Source: Cronobacter dublinensis subsp. dublinensis LMG 23823 (GTDB lineage: Bacteria; Pseudomonadota; Gammaproteobacteria; Enterobacterales; Enterobacteriaceae). Taken from it: a DNA stretch of 64,000 bases. Position 1 is the stretch's first letter. Each line of letters opens with the position of its first letter. Positions 18,845-27,603 of this stretch are shown here, piece after piece. Both the position numbers and the translations under genes were made by a program. The notes under the pieces are model-generated. The model was not told the DNA's origin and did no database searches. It worked only from the letters and a program-made list of their open reading frames with translations. Location: positions 1,054,001-1,118,000 of the forward strand of contig NZ_CP012266.1 of assembly GCF_001277235.1 (NCBI RefSeq), given 5' to 3'.

Positions 18845-19426
18845 TCAGAGGGTCTGCTGGCGCGCCATCTCCATCATACGCGGGTAGAAGCGCCAGAACT
18901 GGCGCTCCAGCGCGGCGTAATGGGTATCGAGATCGTCCCAGGAGTCGCGCAGGGCCGCCAGCTTCGGGCGGCGGCTCGCCATGCCGTTGAGCACGCGGGC
19001 GATAAAGTCCATTTCGCGGTAGCGCTCCATCCAGCGTTCGCGCCAGAGCACCTCGTTGAGGTTGACGAAACGCTCGGGCGCGTCGGGGAGCGTTGGCAGG
19101 ATCAACGCGTGCGCATAGCCGACAAACTGGCCGAGCGGGAGAGCGGGCGAGATCTGCGCCCAGTGTCGCGAGAGAAAGTGATCCCACATCACGTCCAGCG
19201 TGACCGGGGCTACGCGGCGGGTTTCCGGGCGGAACCAGTCGCGCGCTTCACGGACTTCCGGCAGGTTATCGGTGAGTACATCCACGCGCCGGTGCATGTA
19301 AATTCCCGCCACGACATCCGCCGGGTAAAGCGCGTCCGGTTTGCCGCGCACAAAGTCCGCCATCAGGTTGCCGGGCAGCGAACTTTGCGCAAGATGCGCG
19401 AGGTGCAAATGGGCGAGAAAATTCAT
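18845..19426 (-). CDS. acpH: Acyl carrier protein phosphodiesterase AcpH
   Basis: The 193-residue product has the length and sequence of E. coli AcpH, a metal-dependent HD-like hydrolase that removes 4'-phosphopantetheine from holo-ACP. The N-terminus MNFLAHLHLAHLA and the blocks GNLMADFVRG, HRRVDVLTDNLPEV and LDVMWDHFLSRHW carry the conserved His and Asp residues. It is divergent from queA and runs tail-to-tail with the DUF3999 gene at zero spacing. Confidence 0.95.
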   Translation of the reverse strand: MNFLAHLHLAHLAQSSLPGNLMADFVRGKPDALYPADVVAGIYMHRRVDVLTDNLPEVREARDWFRPETRRVAPVTLDVMWDHFLSRHWAQISPALPLGQFVGYAHALILPTLPDAPERFVNLNEVLWRERWMERYREMDFIARVLNGMASRRPKLAALRDSWDDLDTHYAALERQFWRFYPRMMEMARQQTL

Positions 19427-19527
19427 AACGATCCTTTCCAGAAAGAGAGATAAAGCGGCTTATCAGTTGCAGGGAGCGCGCCCCGGCACTAGACTAGCCG
19501 CCTGTTTTTTAAGTCAGAGTTCCAGCC

Positions 19528-20598
19528 ATGCGTTTGACCGATTTCTCCTTTGAATTACCCGAATCCCTGATAGCTCACTATCCACAAGCTCAGCGCAGCG
19601 CCTGTCGCCTGCTGTCGCTCGACGGGCCGACGGGCGATCTCACGCACGGCACTTTCACCGATTTACTCGATAAGCTCAACCCCGGCGATCTGCTGGTCTT
19701 TAATAACACCCGCGTGATCCCGGCGCGCCTGTTTGGCCGTAAGGCGAGCGGCGGCAAGATTGAAGTGCTGGTGGAGCGTATGCTCGACGACCACCGCGTG
19801 CTGGCTCATATCCGCGCGTCCAAAGCGCCGAAGCCGGGCGCAGAGCTGCTGTTGGGCGATGATGAAAGCGTAAACGCGACCATGACCGCACGCCACGACG
19901 CGCTGTTTGAAGTGCAGTTTAACGACGAGCGTCCGGTGCTTGATATTCTCAACAGCATCGGCCATATGCCGCTGCCGCCCTATATCGAACGCCCGGACGA
20001 AGCGTCCGACCGCGAACTCTATCAGACCGTCTACAGCGAAAAACCGGGCGCGGTCGCGGCACCGACGGCGGGACTGCATTTTGACGAGCCGTTGCTGGCG
20101 CGCCTGCGCGAAAAAGGCGTTGAGATGGCGTTCGTGACGCTGCACGTCGGCGCGGGCACGTTCCAGCCGGTGCGCGTGGAGAGCATCGAAGATCATGTGA
20201 TGCACTCCGAATACGCGGAAGTGCCGCAGGACGTGGTTGACGCGGTGCTGGCGGCGAAAGCGCGCGGTAATAAAGTAGTTGCCGTCGGCACCACATCGGT
20301 ACGCTCGCTGGAAAGCGCGGCGCAGGCCGCGACAGACGCGCCGATCGCGCCGTTTTTCGGCGACACCCAGATCTTTATCTACCCGGGCTATCAGTATCAG
20401 GTGATCGACGCGCTGGTGACGAACTTCCACCTGCCGGAATCGACGCTCATCATGCTGGTGTCGGCGTTTGCGGGCTATCAGCACACCATGAACGCCTACC
20501 GCGAAGCGGTAAAAGCGGAGTATCGCTTTTTTAGTTACGGCGACGCGATGTATATCACGTACAATCCGCAGGCCATTTTCGAGCGTCCGGGCGAATAA
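19528..20598 (+). CDS. queA: S-adenosylmethionine:tRNA ribosyltransferase-isomerase QueA
   Basis: At 356 residues this equals E. coli QueA, which moves the ribosyl part of AdoMet onto preQ1-modified tRNA to make epoxyqueuosine. Conserved blocks include VFNNTRVIPARLFG, EKPGAVAAPTAGLHF, TLHVGAGTFQPV, VGTTSVRSLESA and NFHLPESTLIMLVSAF. It heads the queA-tgt-yajC-secD-secF cluster. The next enzyme of queuosine entry, Tgt, follows about 110 bp downstream, past a palindromic repeat. Confidence 0.97.
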   Translation: MRLTDFSFELPESLIAHYPQAQRSACRLLSLDGPTGDLTHGTFTDLLDKLNPGDLLVFNNTRVIPARLFGRKASGGKIEVLVERMLDDHRVLAHIRASKAPKPGAELLLGDDESVNATMTARHDALFEVQFNDERPVLDILNSIGHMPLPPYIERPDEASDRELYQTVYSEKPGAVAAPTAGLHFDEPLLARLREKGVEMAFVTLHVGAGTFQPVRVESIEDHVMHSEYAEVPQDVVDAVLAAKARGNKVVAVGTTSVRSLESAAQAATDAPIAPFFGDTQIFIYPGYQYQVIDALVTNFHLPESTLIMLVSAFAGYQHTMNAYREAVKAEYRFFSYGDAMYITYNPQAIFERPGE

Positions 20599-20620
20599 CC
20601 GGGCGCTTGCCGCTTTTTTC

Positions 20621-20666
20621 TCTCTCCTTAACCGGAGAGGGCCGGGGTGAAGGGGGCCTTCACCCT
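20621..20666. repeat. Double-hairpin palindromic element between queA and tgt
   Basis: Two adjacent hairpins sit in the 111-bp gap: CTCTCC (20622-20627) with GGAGAG (20634-20639), and GGGTGAAGG (20645-20653) with CCTTCACCC (20657-20665). The layout resembles the CTCTCC..GGAGAGGGCCGGGGTGA type of dispersed intergenic palindrome found in many enterobacterial genomes. No T-run follows, so it is not a normal terminator and the operon probably reads through. Confidence 0.55.
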
Positions 20667-20709
20667 GTAACATTAATCATCAGACTGTCTCTCTGATGTG
20701 GAGAAAAAC

Positions 20710-21837
20710 GTGAAATTCGAACTTGATACGACCGATGGCCGCGCACGCCGCGGCCGCCTGGTATTTGATCGCGGCGTGGTGGAAACCCCGGCGTTTATGC
20801 CTGTGGGCACTTACGGCACCGTTAAAGGCATGACGCCGGAAGAAGTGGAAGCCACCGGCGCGCAGATTATCCTCGGCAACACCTTTCACCTCTGGCTGCG
20901 TCCTGGCCAGGAGATCATGAAACTGCACGGCGACCTGCACGATTTTATGCAGTGGAAAGGCCCGATCCTGACCGACTCCGGCGGCTTCCAGGTCTTCAGT
21001 CTGGGCGATATCCGTAAAATCACCGAGCAGGGCGTGCATTTCCGCAACCCGATCAACGGCGATCCGATTTTCCTCGACCCGGAAAAATCGATGGAGATCC
21101 AGTTCGATCTCGGCTCTGACATCGTGATGATCTTCGACGAATGCACGCCGTACCCGGCTGACTGGGACTACGCGAAGCGCTCGATGGAGATGTCGCTGCG
21201 CTGGGCGAAACGCAGCCGCGACCGCTTTGACAGCCTCGGTAATAAAAACGCGCTGTTCGGTATTATTCAGGGTAGCGTTTACGAAGATTTACGCGATATC
21301 TCAGTTAAAGGTCTGGTAGAGATAGGCTTTGATGGCTACGCTGTCGGCGGCCTGGCTGTCGGCGAGCCGAAGGAAGATATGCACCGCATTCTGGAACATG
21401 TCTGCCCGCAGATCCCGGCAGATAAACCGCGCTACCTGATGGGCGTGGGCAAACCGGAAGACCTGGTCGAAGGCGTACGTCGCGGCATTGATATGTTCGA
21501 CTGCGTAATGCCGACGCGTAACGCTCGCAATGGCCATCTTTTCGTCACCGAAGGCGTGGTGAAAATCCGCAACGCGAAGTACAAAAGCGATACGGGGCCG
21601 CTGGATCCTGAGTGTGATTGCTATACCTGTCGCAATTATTCACGCGCCTACTTGCATCATCTCGACCGTTGCAACGAAATACTGGGCGCGCGTCTTAATA
21701 CCATTCATAACCTTCGCCACTACCAGCGCTTAATGGCTGGTTTACGCAAGGCTATTGAAGAGGGTAAATTAGAGCACTTCGTCGCGGATTTCTACCAACG
21801 TCAGGGGCGGCCGGTGCCACCGTTGAACGTTGATTAA
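20710..21837 (+). CDS. tgt: Queuine tRNA-ribosyltransferase Tgt
   Basis: Tgt swaps guanine-34 for preQ1 in tRNAs with GUN anticodons. I chose the GTG at 20710 because it gives the family start MKFELDTTDGRARRG and 375 residues, the E. coli length, with a GGAG site 6 bp before it; a GTG at 20698 would add four residues and has no such site. The catalytic base Asp is in ILTDSGGFQVFS and the nucleophile region is GIDMFDCVMPTRNARNGHLF. Zinc is held by the CDCYTC cysteines and a His in YLHHLDRCN. Confidence 0.97.
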   Translation: MKFELDTTDGRARRGRLVFDRGVVETPAFMPVGTYGTVKGMTPEEVEATGAQIILGNTFHLWLRPGQEIMKLHGDLHDFMQWKGPILTDSGGFQVFSLGDIRKITEQGVHFRNPINGDPIFLDPEKSMEIQFDLGSDIVMIFDECTPYPADWDYAKRSMEMSLRWAKRSRDRFDSLGNKNALFGIIQGSVYEDLRDISVKGLVEIGFDGYAVGGLAVGEPKEDMHRILEHVCPQIPADKPRYLMGVGKPEDLVEGVRRGIDMFDCVMPTRNARNGHLFVTEGVVKIRNAKYKSDTGPLDPECDCYTCRNYSRAYLHHLDRCNEILGARLNTIHNLRHYQRLMAGLRKAIEEGKLEHFVADFYQRQGRPVPPLNVD

Positions 21838-21858
21838 TTTAATAATGAGGGAATTTGA

Positions 21859-22191
21859 ATGAGCTTTTTTATTTCTGATGCGGTAGCCGCTGGCGGTGCG
21901 CCGGCTCAGGGCAGCCCGATGTCACTGATCCTGATGCTGGTGGTATTTGGTCTGATCTTCTATTTCATGATCCTGCGTCCGCAGCAGAAGCGCACCAAAG
22001 AACATAAAAACCTTATGAGCTCTATCGCGAAAGGCGATGAAGTGCTCACAAACGGTGGTCTGGTCGGCCGCGTGACCAAAGTAGCGGAAAACGGCTACAT
22101 TGCTATCGCCCTGAACGACACCACTGAAGTGGTTATCAAGCGTGACTTCGTCGCAGCCGTCCTGCCGAAAGGCACCATGAAGGCGCTGTAA
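21859..22191 (+). CDS. yajC: Sec translocon accessory subunit YajC
   Basis: The 110-residue single-span inner-membrane protein has a helix at about residues 20-38 (SLILMLVVFGLIFYFMI), then the conserved RPQQKRTKEHKNLMSSI and a small cytoplasmic domain with GDEVLTNGGLVGRV. It binds SecDF and the holotranslocon. It lies 21 bp after tgt and 27 bp before secD in one operon. Confidence 0.97.
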   Translation: MSFFISDAVAAGGAPAQGSPMSLILMLVVFGLIFYFMILRPQQKRTKEHKNLMSSIAKGDEVLTNGGLVGRVTKVAENGYIAIALNDTTEVVIKRDFVAAVLPKGTMKAL

Positions 22192-22218
22192 TCCATTGTT
22201 TTCCCAAAGGGAACTGCC

Positions 22219-24066
22219 GTGTTAAACCGTTATCCTTTGTGGAAGTACCTTATGCTGGTCGTCGTGCTTCTCGTCGGCCTGCTTTATGCACTTCCCAACC
22301 TGTATGGTGAGGATCCGGCTGTTCAAATCACTGGCGCGCGCGGCGTCGCCGCCAGTGATCAAACGCTGGTCCAGGTCCAGAATACGTTACAAAAAGAAAA
22401 AATCTCCGCGAAATCTGTGGCTCTGGAAGAGGGCGCCATTCTTGCGCGCTTTGACTCCACCGATACTCAACTGCGCGCTCGCGAAGCGCTGATGAGCGCG
22501 CTGGGCGATCAATTCGTCGTTGCGCTTAACCTCGCGCCTGCCACCCCACGCTGGCTCACCACTATTTCCGCTGAACCAATGAAGCTGGGTCTTGACCTGC
22601 GCGGCGGCGTGCACTTCCTGATGGAAGTGGATATGCAAACCGCGCTTAGCAAGCTCCAGGAGCAGAACATGGACGGCATGCGCAGCGATCTGCGCGATAA
22701 AGGCCTGAACTGGACTAACGTCCGTAAAGCTGAAAACTACGGCATGACGATCCAGTTCCGCGACGGCGACACCCGTGACGCCGCGGTTTCTTATCTGACT
22801 GCCCGTCATCGCGATATGGTTATCTCAAGCCAGGGTGATAACAGCCTGCGCGCGGTGCCGTCTGATGAACGTCTGCGCGAAGCGCGTGAATATGCCGTTC
22901 AGCAGAACATTAATATCCTGCGTAACCGCGTTAACCAACTGGGCGTCGCTGAGCCGCTGGTACAGCGTCAGGGCACCGACCGCATTGTGGTTGAACTGCC
23001 GGGTATTCAGGACACCGCGCGCGCCAAAGAGATCCTCGGCGCGACCGCGACGCTTGAATTCCGTCTGGTTAACAACTCTGTCGACCCTTCTGCCATCGCC
23101 GCGGGCCGTATTCCTGGCGATTCCGAAGTGAAGATGACGCGTGAAGGCCAGCCAGTGGTGCTGTACAAACGCGTGATTCTGACCGGCGATCATATTACCG
23201 ATTCCACCTCCGGCGTTGACCAGTACAACATGCCGCAGGTGAATATTTCGCTCGACAGCTCGGGCGGCAATATCATGTCCAACTTCACCAAAGACAACCT
23301 GCGTAAACCGATGGCGACGCTCTTTGTGGAATATAAGGACAGCGGTAAGAAAGACGCTAACGGGCGCAGCATTCTGGCGAAAGACGAAGAGGTGATTAAC
23401 GTCGCGACCATTCAGGCGCGTCTTGGTCAGAACTTCGTGATTACCGGCATCGACAATGCGAACGAAGCGCGTCAACTCTCGCTGCTGCTGCGTGCGGGCG
23501 CGCTGATTGCGCCGATCCAGATTGTAGAAGAGCGCACCATCGGCCCGACGCTGGGTATGCAGAACATCACTCAGGGTCTGGAAGCGTGTCTGGCGGGCCT
23601 CGCGGTCTCCATCCTCTTCATGGTCCTGTTCTATAAGAAGTTCGGTCTTATCGCCACCTCGGCGCTGCTGGCGAACCTGGTGCTGATCGTCGGCATTATG
23701 TCGCTGCTGCCGGGCGCGACGCTGACCATGCCGGGTATCGCGGGGATTGTGTTAACCCTTGCGGTCGCGGTCGATGCGAACGTACTGATTAACGAGCGTA
23801 TTAAAGAAGAGCTCAGCAACGGTCGTTCGGTCCAGCAGGCGATTGATGAAGGCTATCGCGGGGCGTTCAGCTCCATTTTCGACGCCAACATCACGACGCT
23901 GATTAAGGTCATCATCCTGTACGCAGTGGGGACCGGCGCGATTAAAGGGTTTGCTATCACGACCGGTATCGGCGTGGCGACCTCCATGTTCACCGCTATT
24001 GTCGGTACCCGTGCCATTGTAAACCTGTTGTACGGCGGCAAACGCATCAACAAGCTGTCTATCTGA
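22219..24066 (+). CDS. secD: Protein translocase subunit SecD
   Basis: The 615-residue subunit equals E. coli SecD. A GTG start leads into one N-terminal helix, then a large periplasmic head (P1, about residues 30-445), then five C-terminal helices of the RND type. The conserved MKLGLDLRGGVHFLMEVD and, in helix 4, AVAVDANVLINERIKEEL carry the residues used for proton coupling. SecDF uses the proton gradient to pull proteins through SecYEG on the periplasmic side. secF follows 10 bp downstream. Confidence 0.98.
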   Translation: MLNRYPLWKYLMLVVVLLVGLLYALPNLYGEDPAVQITGARGVAASDQTLVQVQNTLQKEKISAKSVALEEGAILARFDSTDTQLRAREALMSALGDQFVVALNLAPATPRWLTTISAEPMKLGLDLRGGVHFLMEVDMQTALSKLQEQNMDGMRSDLRDKGLNWTNVRKAENYGMTIQFRDGDTRDAAVSYLTARHRDMVISSQGDNSLRAVPSDERLREAREYAVQQNINILRNRVNQLGVAEPLVQRQGTDRIVVELPGIQDTARAKEILGATATLEFRLVNNSVDPSAIAAGRIPGDSEVKMTREGQPVVLYKRVILTGDHITDSTSGVDQYNMPQVNISLDSSGGNIMSNFTKDNLRKPMATLFVEYKDSGKKDANGRSILAKDEEVINVATIQARLGQNFVITGIDNANEARQLSLLLRAGALIAPIQIVEERTIGPTLGMQNITQGLEACLAGLAVSILFMVLFYKKFGLIATSALLANLVLIVGIMSLLPGATLTMPGIAGIVLTLAVAVDANVLINERIKEELSNGRSVQQAIDEGYRGAFSSIFDANITTLIKVIILYAVGTGAIKGFAITTGIGVATSMFTAIVGTRAIVNLLYGGKRINKLSI

Positions 24067-24076
24067 GGAGTGCGTT

Positions 24077-25048
24077 GTGGCACAGGAATATACTGTTGAA
24101 CAATTGAACCACGGCCGTAAAGTCTATGACTTTATGCGCTGGGACTACTGGGCCTTCGCCATTTCCGGCCTGCTGCTTGTCGCCTCGATTGTGGTGATGG
24201 GCGTGCGCGGCTTTAACTGGGGCCTGGATTTCACTGGCGGTACGGTCATCGAGATAGCGCTGGAAAAACCTGCGGATCTGGATTTAATGCGCCAGTCGCT
24301 GGAAAAGGCGGGCTTTGAAGAGCCGCTGCTGCAGAACTTCGGCAGCAGCCGCGACATCATGGTACGTATGCCGCCAGCACCGAGCGAAACCGGCGGTCAG
24401 ACGCTTGGCAGCAAAGTGCTGAACGTGATTAACGAAGCCACCGGCCAGAACGCGGCGGTGAAGCGTATCGAGTTCGTCGGTCCGAGCGTAGGCGCGGATC
24501 TCGCCCAGGCGGGCGCGATGGCGCTGCTGGTCGCGCTGATTTCCATTCTGGTATACGTCGGATTCCGCTTTGAGTGGCGTCTGGCGGCGGGTGTGGTTAT
24601 CGCGCTGGCGCACGACGTTATCATCACGATGGGCATACTGTCGCTGTTCCAGATAGAGATTGACCTGACCATCATCGCCTCGCTGATGTCGGTCATCGGT
24701 TACTCGCTGAACGACAGCATCGTGGTCTCCGACCGTATTCGTGAGAACTTCCGCAAAATCCGTCGCGGTACGCCTTACGAAATCTTTAACGTGTCGCTGA
24801 CCCAGACGTTGCAAAGGACGTTGATCACCTCCGGCACCACGCTTGTCGTGATCCTCATGCTGTACCTGTTCGGCGGCGCGATGCTGAAGGGCTTCTCGCT
24901 GACCATGCTTATCGGCGTGTCCATCGGTACGGCGTCGTCGATTTACGTCGCGTCCGCGCTGGCGCTCAAGCTCGGCATGAAGCGTGAACATCTGCTGCAG
25001 CAGAAGGTGGAAAAAGAGGGCGCCGATCAGCCCTCCATTCTGCCGTAA
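24077..25048 (+). CDS. secF: Protein translocase subunit SecF
   Basis: SecF is 323 residues, as in E. coli, with six membrane helices and a smaller periplasmic domain between the first two. The GTG start is spaced from an AGGAG site. The family sequences FNWGLDFTGGTVIEIALE and, in helix 4, SVIGYSLNDSIVVSDRIREN are intact. It is the last gene of the queA-tgt-yajC-secDF cluster; a strong terminator follows. The K-12 neighbour yajD is absent. Confidence 0.98.
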   Translation: MAQEYTVEQLNHGRKVYDFMRWDYWAFAISGLLLVASIVVMGVRGFNWGLDFTGGTVIEIALEKPADLDLMRQSLEKAGFEEPLLQNFGSSRDIMVRMPPAPSETGGQTLGSKVLNVINEATGQNAAVKRIEFVGPSVGADLAQAGAMALLVALISILVYVGFRFEWRLAAGVVIALAHDVIITMGILSLFQIEIDLTIIASLMSVIGYSLNDSIVVSDRIRENFRKIRRGTPYEIFNVSLTQTLQRTLITSGTTLVVILMLYLFGGAMLKGFSLTMLIGVSIGTASSIYVASALALKLGMKREHLLQQKVEKEGADQPSILP

Positions 25049-25072
25049 TCGCCTGAGACGTTACGTGACAGT

Positions 25073-25105
25073 AAAAACCGCAGGTTTTGGCCTGCGGTTT
25101 TTTTT
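25073..25105 (+). terminator. Intrinsic terminator after secF
   Basis: AAACCGCAGG (25075-25084) pairs with CCTGCGGTTT (25091-25100) around TTTTGG and runs into a T-run. It ends the secDF operon. Confidence 0.9.
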
Positions 25106-25172
25106 CGCCTTGATGATGCGCCGTGCGCGTTGCAGGCAGCAGGTTTGCTCGCTATTTGTCACCCGCGCCCAT

Positions 25173-25201
25173 AAAAAAAGCCAGCATACGCTGGCTTTTT
25201 C
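25173..25201 (-). terminator. Intrinsic terminator after tsx
   Basis: GCCAGC (25180-25185) pairs with GCTGGC (25190-25195) around ATAC. It has A-runs on the left and T-runs on the right, so it works in both directions; it lies 17 bp past the tsx stop. The 65 bp between this and the secF terminator holds nothing I recognise. Confidence 0.85.
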
Positions 25202-25217
25202 ATTGAGCTTGTCAGGC

Positions 25218-26096
25218 TCAGAAGTTGTAACCGACGACCAGGTAACCACCCCAACCGGTAGAGCGGGTGTTGTAGTTGGTGAATGCCAGTTCGGCATCGT
25301 CGTTCCACTGGCCGCCGTTGTGCCAGTAACGCGCCACTACAGAGTAGTGCCAGTGATCGTAGTTCAGCGCCAGGATATGGCTGGAGGCGATGGAGTCGTT
25401 CGTGCGGGCCTTCACGCCATTGAGCGCGTAACCGCCTTTATCGCCGAGGTCTGAACCCCAGTCAAAGTTAGTAAAGCCGATATAGCTCAGGTTGCCGCCC
25501 CACAGCTGGGTGATCGGCACAAAGTATTTCACTTTGAAGCGGTAGCCATCCCACTCGTTTTCATTCGGGGCGCCGTAGTTCTGCCACTGGTATTTGGCAT
25601 AGACGTTCAGGGAGAGGCTCATCGGCAGGCCGGTGTCGATATCGGTGCCGAGGCCCATATACCAGGTGCTCTGTTCCTGAGAGTCGTTACGACCCATATC
25701 ATAGATATAGTTGTTGGCGAAGTACCACTCTTTGAACGGGCCGAACGCCAGGCTGGTGCCGGTCAGTTTGTCGATGGAGAAACGCGGTTCGATCTCCATA
25801 AACAGCGGGGAACCCTTGTTCCAGATCCCTTTGGCATCGCGGTTGCCGCCGAAGAATACCGGCGCATCCAGGTAGCCATAGAAATCAAACCAGTCTTTTT
25901 TCGCGAAAGCTTCATATTCCAGATAGGTATCGTTGCGGATGGTCGGTCCGAAGCGGGTGTGGTAGCTGCCCACGACGTTCACGCTCTGGTGCCACCAGTC
26001 GGAAACAAACTCGCTATTGCTGGTTTCTGCCGCACTGGCAGTAAAAGAGGTGGAGAGCGCCAGGGCTGCACCGGCAGCTAAAACAATTTTTTTCAT
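25218..26096 (-). CDS. tsx: Nucleoside-specific outer-membrane channel Tsx
   Basis: The 292-residue precursor has a cleavable signal peptide (MKKIVLAAGAALALSTSFTASA, cut before AETSN) and a 12-strand beta-barrel that ends in the outer-membrane signature GYNF with C-terminal Phe. Tsx lets nucleosides across the outer membrane and is a phage T6 and colicin K receptor in E. coli. Aromatic-rich strands such as FKEWYFANNYIYDMGR line the nucleoside path. Upstream lie sites for CRP, and perhaps CytR and DeoR. It forms its own transcription unit. Confidence 0.97.
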   Translation of the reverse strand: MKKIVLAAGAALALSTSFTASAAETSNSEFVSDWWHQSVNVVGSYHTRFGPTIRNDTYLEYEAFAKKDWFDFYGYLDAPVFFGGNRDAKGIWNKGSPLFMEIEPRFSIDKLTGTSLAFGPFKEWYFANNYIYDMGRNDSQEQSTWYMGLGTDIDTGLPMSLSLNVYAKYQWQNYGAPNENEWDGYRFKVKYFVPITQLWGGNLSYIGFTNFDWGSDLGDKGGYALNGVKARTNDSIASSHILALNYDHWHYSVVARYWHNGGQWNDDAELAFTNYNTRSTGWGGYLVVGYNF

Positions 26097-26191
26097 AATA
26101 GAGCCACTGTTTTAAGGAAATCCCCATTTCTGGGTGGAGTAAAGCTTTCGCATTTGGCGGGCTGGCCGCCACCGCATAAATTGTGCTGCCT

Positions 26192-26295
26192 ATTATAAGT
26201 ATCCAGCCTCACAAAAATATGTGGCATTTCACATTCTTGTCATGTACGTAATCGATTGCGTTCACGTTTGCGTACATCGGAAAGCGGATTCTAAC
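26192..26295 (-). promoter_or_regulatory. tsx promoter with two CRP-like sites and a DeoR-like half-site
   Basis: A minus-strand TATAAT lies at 26192-26197. Upstream of it, a CRP-like site (TGTGA, N6, then ACATA) is centred near 26226, about -41; a weaker one (CGTGA, N6, TCGAT) near 26258 is about 32 bp further. This matches the two-CRP/CytR layout described for E. coli tsx. ATTCTAAC at 26288-26295 equals half of the DeoR operator. The rest of the 339-bp tsx-yajI gap shows no gene. Confidence 0.55.
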
Positions 26296-26435
26296 GGCAT
26301 AAGGGAACTCTGCCAACATTCGTGGTGCCACTTTTTATGGAAATGGCGGCAAAAGACGGAAGTTAACGGCGTGAGAACGCAAGAGGGCGCAGCGGCGCGA
26401 ATGTAACAAATGGTGCGCCGCTGGCTAAGGGAGCA

Positions 26436-26996
26436 TTACGGCGCGACGACGGCGTCGCTGGCGATAAGCGGCTGGATATCATGCACGCGGATAAAACCCA
26501 GTTGTTCTGGCGTAATACCACTAAGCGTCAGTGGAATCGAAACGTCGCCTGGCGCCAGCGTGCTGGCAGGCGCGCTGAACGGCTGATTCTGCACGTTCAC
26601 TTCCTGATAGTTTTCCGTCGTGCCCTGCAGCTGGCCCCATTCTACGGTGCCGGTAAAGGCGGGCAGCGGTTCGTTGGATTCACTCTGAATAAATAGCGCC
26701 GCCTGCGTGCCGTTCGCGCCTGCCGAGACGTTGCGCAGCGACATTTTCAGCATCCCGAGCTGACTGCTGAGGCGCGCCGGAGTGTTCGAGCCCGGCAACA
26801 GGTAAACACCGCTTTGCGATTTTACATTCAGCGCGTTCTGCTGCGTGATTTTGACGGTTTCCTGCTTCAGCTTCGTCATTTCGTGATTCAGCGTGCTGAC
26901 ATTCTGGTGCATCTGGCGCACTTCGCTTTGCGGGGCGCAGGCGCTCAGGGCCAGGGTGCTGCCTGCGATCAGCCATTTCAGATAACGTGTTGTCAT
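26436..26996 (-). CDS. yajI: Lipoprotein YajI
   Basis: A 186-residue predicted lipoprotein with signal MTTRYLKWLIAGSTLALSAC, where LSAC is a good lipobox. The ATG at 26996 follows an AGGAAAA site and places the signal correctly; the longer frame from 27059 would put 21 polar residues before it. After the lipid Cys comes a short heptad-like helix (about residues 30-55), then a beta-rich domain. It matches E. coli YajI, whose function is unknown. Confidence 0.85.
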   Translation of the reverse strand: MTTRYLKWLIAGSTLALSACAPQSEVRQMHQNVSTLNHEMTKLKQETVKITQQNALNVKSQSGVYLLPGSNTPARLSSQLGMLKMSLRNVSAGANGTQAALFIQSESNEPLPAFTGTVEWGQLQGTTENYQEVNVQNQPFSAPASTLAPGDVSIPLTLSGITPEQLGFIRVHDIQPLIASDAVVAP

Positions 26997-27150
26997 TGTT
27001 CGCTTTTCCTGAAAAAGGTGAGGTGCAGTAATGGTAGAGCCTGGCGGCGCGTCTGGCATAGCGCCTTTGTCTCAAAATGGTTGCGTCTTTGTAGTCCCGC
27101 CAGTTCAGGGTAAACTGTTGTTCAGTTAACTTTTTCAGTCAGGAAGCGCT

Positions 27151-27600
27151 ATGCATTGCCCGTTCTGTTTCGCCGTTGACACTAAAGTGATCGATTCCCG
27201 CCTGGTGGGTGAGGGCTCCTCGGTACGCCGTCGCCGCCAGTGCCTGGTGTGCCATGAGCGTTTCACGACGTTTGAGGTGGCCGAGCTGGTGATGCCGCGC
27301 GTGGTGAAAAGCAACGACGTGCGCGAGCCCTTTAACGAAGACAAACTGCGCAGCGGCATGCAGAAAGCGCTGGAAAAGCGTCCGGTCAGTTCCGACGACG
27401 TCGAAATGGCCATCAACCATATCAAATCCCACCTGCGCGCCACCGGCGAGCGCGAAGTACCGAGCAAACTTATCGGCAATCTGGTCATGGAACAGCTCAA
27501 AAAGCTCGATAAAGTGGCGTATATCCGCTTCGCCTCGGTCTACCGCAGCTTTGAAGATATCCGCGAATTCGGCGAAGAGATCGCCCGCTTACAGGATTAA
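27151..27600 (+). CDS. nrdR: Transcriptional repressor NrdR
   Basis: The 149-residue repressor has a zinc ribbon (C3, C6, C31, C34) followed by an ATP-cone domain beginning near residue 49 (PRVVKSNDVREPFNEDKL). It binds NrdR boxes before ribonucleotide reductase genes and senses ATP/dATP. The length equals E. coli NrdR. It heads an operon with the riboflavin genes; the stop is 3 bp before the ribD start. Confidence 0.97.
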   Translation: MHCPFCFAVDTKVIDSRLVGEGSSVRRRRQCLVCHERFTTFEVAELVMPRVVKSNDVREPFNEDKLRSGMQKALEKRPVSSDDVEMAINHIKSHLRATGEREVPSKLIGNLVMEQLKKLDKVAYIRFASVYRSFEDIREFGEEIARLQD

Positions 27601-27603
27601 CCG

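Noticed and set aside
26221..26406. 61-codon frame in the tsx upstream region
   Set aside because: It overlaps the CRP-like sites and has no homology or ribosome site; better read as regulatory DNA.
27060..27603. FMN or thiamine riboswitch before the nrdR-rib-nusB-thiL operon
   Set aside because: No RFN- or THI-box-like conserved stretch could be found in the short leader.
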